Shown here: piece after piece, positions 12,671-21,669 of the stretch
How the letters are laid out: the number at the start of each line of letters is the position of its first letter
Numbering within the stretch: the first letter of the stretch is position 1
DNA from: Polytrichum commune
Lineage: Eukaryota; Streptophyta; Polytrichopsida; Polytrichales; Polytrichaceae
Length of the DNA: 64,000 bases
Assembly (NCBI GenBank): GCA_950295325.1
Contig: OX485808.1
Location: 14,760,501-14,824,500 of the forward strand
Reading direction: 5' to 3'
Notes under the pieces: generated by a model
The model's input: only the letters and a program-made list of their open reading frames with translations
Databases searched by the model: none
Told to the model about the DNA's origin: nothing
Program-made: the position numbers and the translations under genes

Positions 12671-12870
12671 GATTATAGTGCATGTTACTATTCGGAGTTG
12701 CACAATGCAATTCTTGTCTTATTGAGGAGTTCAAATTTTATTAACGAAAGTTCAATAGGTTGTTCAAACACTCTAGAAGATAAATGACTTTGCTTGGTAA
12801 AATATTACATTGTTATCAAACAATTAGAGCACTACTTAACCCCGAATAGTAACACGCACCAGTTGGGATG
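12671..12870. mobile_element. MITE, family A copy 3
   Basis: The left end begins GATTATAGTGCATGTTACTA and the right end reads AACACGCACCAGTTGGGATG. The subterminal blocks TTCGGAGTTGCACAATGCAA and CTACTTAACCCCGAATAGTA are inverted. It abuts the family H repeat directly, so one may have inserted at the edge of the other. Confidence 0.65.
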
Positions 12871-13859
12871 CCTAGTGTAGTAAGTTAGCATGGGAAGATT
12901 TTAAATTCTTAACTTCCTAAGAGGCCCGTTTTGGGCTTATGAATAACTTTCGAATGCAAATTCATCCAAAAGGAAGGAAGTTCACAACATGCATCACAAC
13001 TGTGCTCCTCGTGAAATTCTCTTGTCAATGGCGTTGATCCCATTCCCATATGAAGAAAACGATTGTTCACAAGAAACATTTAAAACCAAAAATGAACTAA
13101 CGTTTCCCTTCGTTGATAAATTGCTATATATAATAACTTCATACCTTTAATTGAACACTGTCATTTCTATAGACTTTTTTATCTCAGAGAGAGAGAAAGA
13201 GATCTTTTAATATAATCTTGAAAGCTTGAACTACAATTTACTGTAATTTCTTGAAGTTTACTGATTCTAAATCAATTATAAACAAATCGTAAAAAGTACT
13301 CATTATCGCATTTCCAACAAATTTTCTTTTTATTAAGCACAATAAGAATTGAGATGTAATAATTGAAGCTCACTTGTTACATGATCCAATGGACCACAAT
13401 ATGCTTGGGGAAGTGAAGGGTTGATAAGGTAAGGGGGAGGGGGTGGGTACATATGTAGAGAGAGAGAGAGAAGGTGCGTGTCCGAAAAGGTGGAGAAAGT
13501 GAGAAAGCCAAGGCAGGCATGCAGCAGTAGTATGTTGGTACAAGGCAAGACAAGGGCCTTTTTGTGATGAGAAGAAGGGGGGTTGCTAATCATTCATACT
13601 CCAGCCTCCTCCTGAACCAAATGATCCAACTGCATGTTGTAAGTACCCTCGTACCCACCCTCTTACTCCCCTCTCCTTCTCCTCCCCTCTCTTAGCAAAT
13701 CGATTTGTCACTTTAGTAGTGTGGGACCCCCACCCCTCGCCCCCAAAAAAGAAAAAGAATAGTGTTTTCTTTTTCTTCTTCCTTTGTTTGAAGTACCTTG
13801 TACGTTCCCTTTGGTGGGACGATGCGAGGGGATAGGAATGACATAAGGTGTATGACCCT
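12871..13859. other. Spacer with purine-rich patches
   Basis: No gene recognised. Short GA runs occur near 13188 and 13458. The open frames seen here are low-complexity (proline, leucine and histidine rich on the minus strand) and not credible. Confidence 0.4.
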
Positions 13860-14170
13860 TTATTCGATTGCTTTTCTTATTAGGACACTGATATGTGAGT
13901 GGTATGTAGTTTGGTGTAGATCCACGGACAGAGACCAAAATCACATATGTTTAGAAGAGGTTGGCATGCAAGGTCAGTAGCAAACATGATTGGGGGGGGG
14001 GGGGGTATATGACCATTTAATGAGCATCACATTGGTGATATATGTAAGATATTTATATGAGCTTTATGATTAATGGGGAGATGGGTTGGGGTCTCGTTTT
14101 GGATTTGCTAACCATATTGTACTCATCACGTGGTCCATATGACAAGTGGGCTAGTTGCATGGGAAAAAGA
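13860..14170 (+). repeat. Dispersed repeat family E, copy 2
   Basis: It shares the ordered words GTGGTATGTAGTTTGGTG, AACATGATTGGGG, ATATGACCATTTAATGAGCA and ATTTATATGAGCTTTATGAT with the copies at 10.1, 19.3 and 21.2 kb. The GGGG of the family has expanded here into a 14-base G tract (13992-14005). Confidence 0.6.
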
Positions 14171-14810
14171 AAACCCCTTTTAAGGTCCATCTACCCAATG
14201 CTCTTTTTTGATGGGTCTACCTTGATTTCATGTGACGGGTTACTTTTTTTTTTTTCCTTCCAATGTCACGGGCAACATCAAAAACTACCTTGCAAATGAT
14301 AGTTTGAGAAAATCTTAAATTCTTAAACTCTTATTTTACAAAAAATTGAAGATCAAATCATATTCTTTCAAATATAAATGTAGAGAAGTTTGAACTTCTT
14401 ACAATATTTAGTCCCAAACTAAGATCTCTCCACTTCCTCATGTTCCTCCATAACTCAAATATTGCCCTCTAATCATATACTCCAACTCTACCCACATAAT
14501 AATACTCGCATCAAAGCATCCAAAGTGTCCAACTTGAATGAAGCTCGCAAGTGGCTCTTGATAGCACTCCTGTTTTGAAAATCTCCCTTTCACAAACTAA
14601 AATACTTCGAGGAATGGCAAGTAAATGACTACCAATAATAATGGGAGGGCATGCAATTCTAACACACAATGGAAGGCATTGTTAGAATTTTGTACGCAAA
14701 TTTATAAGAATTTAAAATGTTTATTTGTAGATGATCTAAAGTTGTCATGAGAGCACGATGTTAAGATGGTAGACATTCTCAAAACCGATATGTATTAACT
14801 ATTTTACATG
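14171..14810. other. Spacer with no recognised feature
   Basis: AT-rich, non-coding. Confidence 0.4.
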
Positions 14811-15176
14811 AGGAGCCTTGCTACAGGATGTAGGAAGAGATCCTCATGCACCTACGGAGTCACATGAGCAACGAGGTCAATACACGAGGGCACCATGGCC
14901 GGGGATTTGTGGCACTCACTAAAAATCATCCGTGCGGATGAAAAAAAAACATGAATCATCTAAATGGATATTTTTGGGCAATTTGATTCCGGAAATAGAG
15001 TCAAAGGCCCCGAATTAGTCTAGTGACATCACATTCGAATGAATCGGCCCTCAACCCCATAGGGGGGCTTTTTTTATTGGAGCCACTTCATCCACGATAT
15101 CTTGGATGGATGATTTTTAGTGAGTGCCACGAATCCCCAGCCAGGGCACCATGCTACAATACGTAGCAAGGCTCCT
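14811..15176. mobile_element. Non-autonomous DNA transposon with long interrupted inverted ends (366 bp)
   Basis: AGGAGCCTTGCTAC opens the element and GTAGCAAGGCTCCT closes it. Further in, a second inverted block of about 45 bp matches: left GGGCACCATGGCCGGGGATT then GTGGCACTCACTAAAAATCA, and the complement of the same on the right. The left block is displaced by an extra 50-bp segment. A clear target duplication is not visible (TTTACATG versus TGTGTATG, five of eight). The long ends would suit a Mutator-like or hAT MITE; the class is not settled. Confidence 0.75.
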
Positions 15177-15378
15177 TGTGTATGATACCAAACGTAACGT
15201 TGGTCGTCTCACAAATGTCGTATACTACGGCCCATATCAATGCAATCGTGTCCAATAAGTAATCGACGCATAAATGAGATCTCACATGGTCAACGCTACG
15301 TACTTATTATACGAGAATCCAAGCGTTGGTTGTGGGTACGGTAGTGATTTTGGTATGCTCAACCCTACTATACTTAGG

Positions 15379-15800
15379 GCCGCTTCACACTATGGCCGTC
15401 CAAGTTGAGAGGCCGTGGGATTGAAAGGACAAACTTTGTTGAGAGTCCAAAGAATGGGCTGAAAATAGCCAATACAATATAGGAATTGGAGCCTCCGACC
15501 GGGCATAGTGTGAAGCCTTCAAAGGCCAAGCCCAAAGTCCAAACCCATACCTAAGGAGAAGGAGCATTCCACTTTATTCCCTGTCCAAAACAACCCCTCT
15601 AATCCAACGGCCAAGATCTTGTCAATTTTTGATTTTTTTTTTATGAAAACAAACTGATGGCCTCTTAAATATAGTTTGAGTTTCCATTCCTGTCCAACCC
15701 AAACTTCCTTCAAGAGCATGTCGCCTTGGTCAAAAAGTGTTGCCATGTAAGCATTTCGGAGAGCGACGACCTTTGGACTTTGGCCTCTAGTGTAAAGGGT
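15379..15800. mobile_element. Degenerate Harbinger-type MITE
   Basis: The left end GGGCCGCTTCACACTATGGC closely resembles the terminal repeats of the elements at 6305 and 27361. The right end, around 15770-15800, read on the minus strand gives GACCCTTTACACTAGAGGCC. A TTA precedes the left end but the right flank has lost its duplicate. Confidence 0.4.
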
Positions 15801-15918
15801 CGAGAGGCCAAATTCTTGGTTTCTTGCAATCTGATTGGTGGGAATCGATTGCCTTTTGACCTTCGACCATAGTGTTGATTTTACATCTTCATAAAGTTTT
15901 TAATCATCTAGAGGGAAA

Positions 15919-16142
15919 ACTACACTATCAATGTTATTTAGTGCCACTTGCTATGTGGAATTACGCAATGCTATGAGTTTTTGATACAGGTATCATTTCT
16001 GACCAACAAAGGTCACTTAAGTTAGTTAGGCATTGTAGTACGTCAACATCTTACTTGATTTAAAAATCCATTATAAGTAAAAAGTTACCGCACGGTGTAA
16101 CTCCGAATAGTAAGTGGCAATAAATTCCATAAATGGTGTAGT
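15919..16142. mobile_element. MITE, divergent member of family A
   Basis: The ends ACTACACTATCAATGTTATT and its imperfect complement (ATTCCATAAATGGTGTAGT) differ from family A. The subterminal block GGAATTACGCAATGC / GTGTAACTCCGAATAGTAAG is shared with it. This looks like a sister family with exchanged tips. Confidence 0.6.
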
Positions 16143-16543
16143 GACATGAAGCAAGGTTCACTATTAAGTGCCAGTGGTTTAAGTGCTTCAATGTTTAAGT
16201 TGGGTGAAATCAATTTTCTTTTAAAGGGGGAGGGGAGATTTGGAAAGACTCCTCAAAAGTTACATGGAGAGTCACCTTACCTAAAATATACTATATACAC
16301 CAAGTGGCCTTATAAATAAACTATGGTAAAGTATGGTGTCTCCATTGGAACGTGCACTTTCCTTGGCTAATTTTGCTAACGTTTCGGAGTTCAACATCAT
16401 ATGAAAAGAAAAGCATCACAACAACAACAACAAAGACATGTTGTTGATATCTCACTCATGTTTTTGATTTACAATAGTAAGAAAATATGGTTCTAAACAA
16501 CACATTTTCAAATAATCTCTTGGTTAAATTAATATGCCCAATC

Positions 16544-17303
16544 GGGGCCATTCACGGTTGGGGTACTACTTTTGGGTGTCTAACGGTTTAAGGACTTTTT
16601 TTGATAACTTCACATACTTGGTATAATTGGATTTGTATTGTGGAGCATATTTTGGATCATACCTACATTTCATCCTCCATATTGAGTACAACGACAAAGT
16701 TAATTTAGAAGTAATAGGGTCATCTATGATATCCATATGATTCCTTATAGGACATTCAGGAGTGTTGTCTTACTTCCTGACCTTAGCATCAAGGAACGAA
16801 AAGGACAACAAGAATTAATCGAAATGATCCCAATTTGTTTCCCCACAATTATCGTTCAAGTGTGTACCAATAGAACCAAATATGTATTGAATAGCAATTG
16901 CCCAACTTTACATGTGGCACCAAACATGTCCAAATATACATATACTCACGGCCACACGTAAAAGGAACGTCTAGTATTAGAATTGGACAAAAATATTTAT
17001 ATGAATGGACACATGACACTTTTACCAAGGTACCAAGATACATAACAGGAAATAATTGACCACCAATGCACACCTAAATAGCAAAAAAATGCCACTGGTG
17101 TGGCCTAGGGTTTAGGGTTTAGGGTTTAGGGTGATTATTAAATAATAATAATAATCTTTCTTGATAAAGCTTATGAACTATCTACTTATTTATGTAAAAT
17201 TTATTGATCAAATAATAGTAAATCATGATAAAAACCAAGATCAAAGCGACAAAGTCCTTAAGTCCTTTGTCCCAAAAGTAGTACCCCAACCGTGAATGGC
17301 CCC
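16544..17303. mobile_element. Non-autonomous DNA transposon, 760 bp, 35-bp inverted ends
   Basis: The left end GGGGCCATTCACGGTTGGGG, continuing TACTACTTTTGGG, is mirrored exactly at the right end (CCCAAAAGTAGTACCCCAAC, then CGTGAATGGCCCC). AATC flanks both sides (16540-16543 and 17304-17307) and could be a 4-bp duplication, or CAATC a 5-bp one if the ends are trimmed by a base. The interior has no recognisable coding part. It encloses a telomere-type repeat. I do not recognise the family. Confidence 0.8.
17106..17132 (+). repeat. Interstitial plant telomere-type repeat (TTTAGGG, nearly 4 units)
   Basis: Almost four consecutive TTTAGGG units, the Arabidopsis-type telomere repeat, lie about 170 bp from the right end of the surrounding transposon. 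This length is too short to be a telomere relic with certainty. It could equally be a telo-box-like run. Confidence 0.8.
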
Positions 17304-17307
17304 AATC

Positions 17308-18515
17308 TAGACTTCCCGTAGAATGGTCATGCCAATTTTTATAAGCATGTCATTTGGAATGATGTTGTTTGGGGCCATGTATTCTACACTATGTGGACCA
17401 TATTAGTACCCAAACCTCTTTTTAATCTTCCATGTTAGAATGGGATTTGACTTGCATCCATTGTGATCTCTCACACATTAACATATGGTTCCATGTGAGA
17501 TGGGGTGTTTGAATTTGAGCACTAGAATTGGAGAACAAAAAAAACTATCTTATTGATTGCCGGTTCATTCAACCATGAGGAAGAAGTGCCTCTTGTAGAT
17601 GAATTGCGACATGGATAGTTACGAATAATTTTCAGCTATGATAATAGCCATAACATTTGTTAGACACTTCAAAATTGGAAGGGGGTTGTGTGCATGCATA
17701 TACAAGAACAAACTTCTTCAAAAGAACTTCACTAAACATGATATTTAGTGTCATATGGCATTTTATGTCACAACAATAGCTTTTTTAGTGACACTTTATG
17801 TGAATAACTTTACAAAGATTGTCATCCCAACTTACTTATAGTTCATCCAAATGTTGATTATTGAAAGAAATAAAGTTTGGTATGTTTTGCATGTGAACAA
17901 ATATTTGATGAAATATTGTCATGAATGATTGAGATGTGGATGAAAAATCACTTAGTAAGTGAGAATACTTGCAACACTTTACATCTATAATGCCTAGATT
18001 AGTTTACAAGGAATGACAAAGACTATTAGGTTAATATGTAGTGTTGGTGACAGTATATCGTGGCTTACAATCAGTAACGAGCAATTAGAATTGGTTACAC
18101 TAAATATAATAATTAGTGTTCTTATGTGCCCAATGCAATCACACAGTTCCACTTGAGCCATGTCGTCGGGGACCACTTCAACTTCGTTATAACATAGATT
18201 TCTTGATTTTCTTTTCTTTTGCTAAAATATTTTTGGCATGGGAGAGGAGTAGTGATGCAAATGGTTAAAGTTACAATAGAGTACCTAACAATGATGTAGG
18301 AAAAAAACATCAAGGCAACCACAACTAAGGTTCGAGAAGCCAAAGCCATAATAGACCAAAGTGAATGTTTTCTTTCCTTTTTAAGTGATTGCATATGTGC
18401 TTCCATTGTGTTCACCATTGAACCTAGAAGGGTTGACATGTTCAAAACACATACTCCATTCTAATCATAACACATTTCATTCCCAACAACCAAGCCATGC
18501 CATGTGCCATTTGAA
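17308..18515. other. Spacer with no recognised gene
   Basis: The longest open frame (18122-18445, minus, 107 codons) has no motif and overlaps relic repeat sequence. ATTTAGTGT words occur near 17740 and 18098. Nothing else recognised. Confidence 0.4.
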
Positions 18516-18581
18516 TATAAGCGTTTGATTAAGAAGAATGACTGCATAAGGAACGCATATCTTATGATAGTTCGTTTCTAC

Positions 18582-18894
18582 GAAGGGTCATTTACACTAG
18601 GGGTGGTTATACAACCACCGGCTCTAACCCATCAAACCATGTGTGGTTAGCTACCTTTTGGGTGGTTGTTCGTGTTCGTGTGGCGCCTACATGGCACCAC
18701 TACATGTCTTCAAAGCCAAGGTTTGGGGAGAAAGTTGAAGAGAAACCATTTTAAGACTACAATCCAAGGTCAACAAGGATAAAAGTAGCTTTAATTTCTT
18801 CTGAAGTCCAAGACCTAAACCAATGATAGATTGTGATTTAGAAGGGCGCCCCCAACACCAACCACAACCACCTTTGTAGTGTACACGACTCTTC
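18582..18894. mobile_element. Family F element, copy 1 (GGTGGTTGTGGTTG-type ends)
   Basis: GGGTCATTTACACTAGGGGT followed by GGTTAT opens the unit, and ACCACAACCACCTTTGTAGT followed by GTACACGA closes it. These ends match those of the 1.6 kb element at 34469. About 120 bp of the interior (18721-18840) is also homologous to 34740-34880, in the opposite orientation. Read on the minus strand it encodes a peptide with LQKKLKLLL; the 34.7 kb copy has LEKKLKQLL. That hints at a shared, once coding, segment. Confidence 0.55.
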
Positions 18895-19014
18895 AAATAT
18901 AAGTGTACGATCAAGATGAGGGACCACATAAGACCCACATACCGTATGATAGATCGTTTCCTTGAGCTTCAACTCATTATCACGATGTTGTGTGTGTATT
19001 GGCTGCGAAGTCTA

Positions 19015-19222
19015 CGAAGGGCCATTGACAAGACAACTCATTGAATCCTCAAACAATACAAGGTTTAAAGGGGTTGAAGGACAAACCGATCCCACCATCA
19101 ACCACAAGCACAAGGACTCGCACAAGACAAATGAGAATGAAAAAAAAACGGTGGTTGTAACTAATATGGCTAACCACACAACCACAACCGCAACCACCTT
19201 CGTAATGTAAAATGACCTTCAA
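19015..19222. mobile_element. Family F element, copy 2 (truncated or short)
   Basis: The right end AACCACAACCGCAACCACCT then TCGTAATGTAAAATGACCTTC matches copy 1. The sequence outside both right ends (AAATATAAGTG / AAACATAAGTG) is also alike, so copies 1 and 2 look like parts of a duplicated larger unit. A third, weaker relative (AAGGGCCACTGATGAGACAG) lies at about 19740-19830. Confidence 0.45.
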
Positions 19223-19289
19223 ACATAAGTGTTTGGTGGAGAACGAGAACCATGTAAGGCCCACAGAAATACCTTATGGTAAGGTGGAC

Positions 19290-19620
19290 ATCCCTTATTC
19301 AATTACTTTTTATTATTAGGACACCTATATTTGATGTGGTATGTGGTTTGGCGTGGCCCCAAGAACGGATACCAAAAAGACACGTGTTTAAGATGTATTA
19401 GACTGCTTGCTTAAATATAACCATTCTAGACTCAATAGTAAATAGGATTGAGGGGACGCATATGACCATATAATGAACACACAAATCTTGCCACTGATAA
19501 TGAATGACATATTTGTATGAGCTCCAAAATTCACGAGGAAAGTGGCTACGGCCTCTGGATGTGGATTTGGTGACCGTTTTGTACTAATTGCGTGTTTCAT
19601 ATTGTAGGATGAGTCGACTA
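19290..19620 (+). repeat. Dispersed repeat family E, copy 3
   Basis: It shares TTATTAGGACACCTATATTT, GTGGTATGTGGTTTGGCG, AACCATTCTAGACTCAATAG, GATTGAGGGGACGCATATGA and ATATTTGTATGAGCTCC in order with the copies at 10.1, 13.9 and 21.2 kb. Confidence 0.65.
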
Positions 19621-19989
19621 GTCAGAAATAGTAACCATTTAAGACCCATCTACTTTAAGTGCCTTACGGTGGGTCATTTCGCGTGAGCCTCAACTTTTTG
19701 TTACGAAGTTGTGTGTGGGAGGTGGGTCGAGAAGTGTTCAAAGGGCCACTGATGAGACAGGTTATTGACTCCTCCAACAACGGAGGGCTTAAAGGGGCTC
19801 AAAGGACAGGCATCCTTGGAGTGTGATCAGATGACAGAAAGCCATTGAAAGCAAGTGGCAAAACAAGGACCACTGCACTTATAAGAAGCTAAAATAAATA
19901 ACATGCCCCAACACATCGCACCGTTCACATCCCATGTAATTTACTTAACATACGTAACGTATAGAGGTCTCAAGTGGCTCGTCTTCTTA

Positions 19990-20335
19990 ACTGGACCCCT
20001 AGATTCGATCGGAATGTGGTTCGGTGAGGATCAAAGAGCAAACATCATCATGACACATGTTCAGAGAAGATTGGACTAAATTTCTAAATATTAATAACCA
20101 CTCTATCCTCAATAGTGAACACGATTGAGAGGACTTATATATCCGATCAAGAAATCAATAAACGTGCACTTTTGATAATCATAACTAAATATGGGAAAGT
20201 CCGATTCTCGATCTGGTTTTTGCAGACGTCTCATCATAGGTTTGCTAATGCAACACAAGTTTTGTTGTGTGAATCTAATCGGTAGAAGTTGGAGAACATG
20301 TAAACACAAACACCGAGTAACGCCCACACACCTTT
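19990..20335 (+). repeat. Dispersed repeat family D, copy 1 (about 345 bp)
   Basis: It shares long ordered similarity with 25690-25980 and 53037-53400: GTGGTTCGGTGAGGATCAAA, GAACACGATTGAGAGGACTT, AAGAAATCAATAAACGTGCA and GGTTTGCTAATGCAACACAA. It also resembles family E around GGTATGTGG and GATTGAGGGGAC, so D and E are probably subfamilies of one repeat. It has no recognised coding part. Confidence 0.7.
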
Positions 20336-20379
20336 AGGACCTTTACCTTACCTACTTTACCTGTGACACTGAAACGCGA

Positions 20380-20690
20380 GGTGCGGAAAGGAAAAAGAGA
20401 CATAAAGGTGAAAGCCCGACTGAGGGGGGCGGGGGCGGGGGCCAGCGAAGTGAGAAAGACATAAAGATTGCAGAGTGATTCATGAGTCCCCTTCCACCTC
20501 TCTTTCTCCGCGACTCAGCCCCTTCATCAGGCTCTCCTCTCCCTCTCCCTCCCTCCACTGTCAAAGCCATGTCCGTCCCTCTCCACACTTACAAGTGTAT
20601 GGTTCACACTCTTTGGCCCTACCCTTCCACGAAGAGACACGCCTCCACACTTCCTAGATGGTGAGGGCTACGATAGATACTTGTTTCGAC
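20380..20690. other. GC-rich, pyrimidine-rich island, possible exon or promoter fragment
   Basis: This is the most GC-rich patch of the first half of the window. It contains G6-C-G5-C-G5 at about 20425-20442 and then CT-rich sequence. A 60-codon frame at 20482-20664 is followed by ...AGATGGTGAGGG, where GTGAG could be a splice donor. Nothing downstream continues the frame convincingly. It could be a captured gene fragment or a dead 5' exon; I do not recognise the peptide. Confidence 0.25.
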
Positions 20691-20810
20691 GTCTTGGAGC
20701 CATCCCACCTAATTGGGCAGGCGTGTGTTATTTGGGAACTAAATATCCTCTCTACACTCGCTTCTTGGAGGGGCATGAAACACACGATCCGTAGCGTGAG
20801 ACAACGAGTA

Positions 20811-21194
20811 CACTAAATATACCGATTAGTGAGTGTGGTACTAATTCAAGTCACACGCATAATCTAGCCCAATCTCAAAGTTAGCGAGGGCTGTAGTTGC
20901 GACTGAGTGACGCTAACTTCACGACGACGGTGAATTCTATGTTCATTTGCCATAGGTTTCAAGAAAAAATTAGTGTGTGTTTGTGATTAGTGTGTGCCAA
21001 TGCCTGTCAGTGAATAGTGCAAAGTGTCGATACTTTTAGTGATTAGTGTCAAGTGCTGCTACTTTAGTGAATAGTGCCAAGTGCCGAGATGGACAATGCT
21101 TCCTAGATCCTTTGGTGGCACTAATTCATAGCGTAAAAGGAATTTAGTATCGCCCTCACTAATTTCCCAGACTCACTAATTGGTATGTTTAGTG
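20811..21194. mobile_element. Inverted-repeat element with CACTAAATATACC ends (384 bp)
   Basis: CACTAAATATACCGATTAGT at the left and ACTAATTGGTATGTTTAGTG at the right are inverted over about 27 bp with few mismatches. TA flanks both sides, suggesting a Stowaway/mariner-like origin. The CACTA start would otherwise suggest En/Spm, but the 3-bp flanks GTA and TAG do not match. The interior has three loose tandem copies (21005-21095) of a unit like TTAGTGAATAGTGCCAAGTG. Confidence 0.65.
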
Positions 21195-21197
21195 TAG

Positions 21198-21455
21198 CGA
21201 AATCGATGCGTGCTTGTAGCCATTTGTCTCCTAATGATTTTCAAAGCTCGTATGAATATCTTCTTTATTGTCAAAGTGAAGACTCTCGTGTTCGTTAAGT
21301 GATCATACATGTCCCCACAATCATGTTGAATTTTGAACCTAGAATGGTTAGCATATTTTGGGCAAGCGATCCAATATATTTTGAACACGTATCTATTTGG
21401 TGTCTATTCTTAGCTCCACACTTAACCACATACCAATTCACCCGAAGAGTGATAC
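21198..21455 (-). repeat. Dispersed repeat family E, copy 4 (inverted)
   Basis: Read on the minus strand it gives GGTATGTGGTTAAGTGTGG, AACCATTCTAGGTTCAAAAT, AACATGATTGTGGGGACATG and ATATTCATACGAGCTTTGAA, matching the plus-strand copies at 10.1, 13.9 and 19.3 kb. It abuts the CACTAAATATACC element within a few bases. Confidence 0.65.
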
Positions 21456-21528
21456 AAAAGTTCCGTTCATTAGTTGATTCAATTTGGGACTTAGCATAAT
21501 AACCCTCGAATGGGAAATGACATTGAAA

Positions 21529-21647
21529 GTCCCAATTAGTGCATGATACTCTTTGGAGTTCACATAATGCTATGACTATTTAATAAGAATGTAACAATTT
21601 ACCAAGCGAAATCATGTGTGTTCTAAAATGTCCAAACAACTTATTAA
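21529..21647. mobile_element. MITE, family A copy 4 (left half only)
   Basis: AAAGTCCCAATTAGTGCATG and TTGGAGTTCACATAATGC match the left end of family A, and the middle (AATGTCCAAACAACTTATTA) matches copy 2. The right half is missing where LINE-like sequence begins, so it was truncated by a deletion or by the LINE. Confidence 0.6.
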
Positions 21648-21669
21648 AGGAAGAATGGTATGGGAGATA

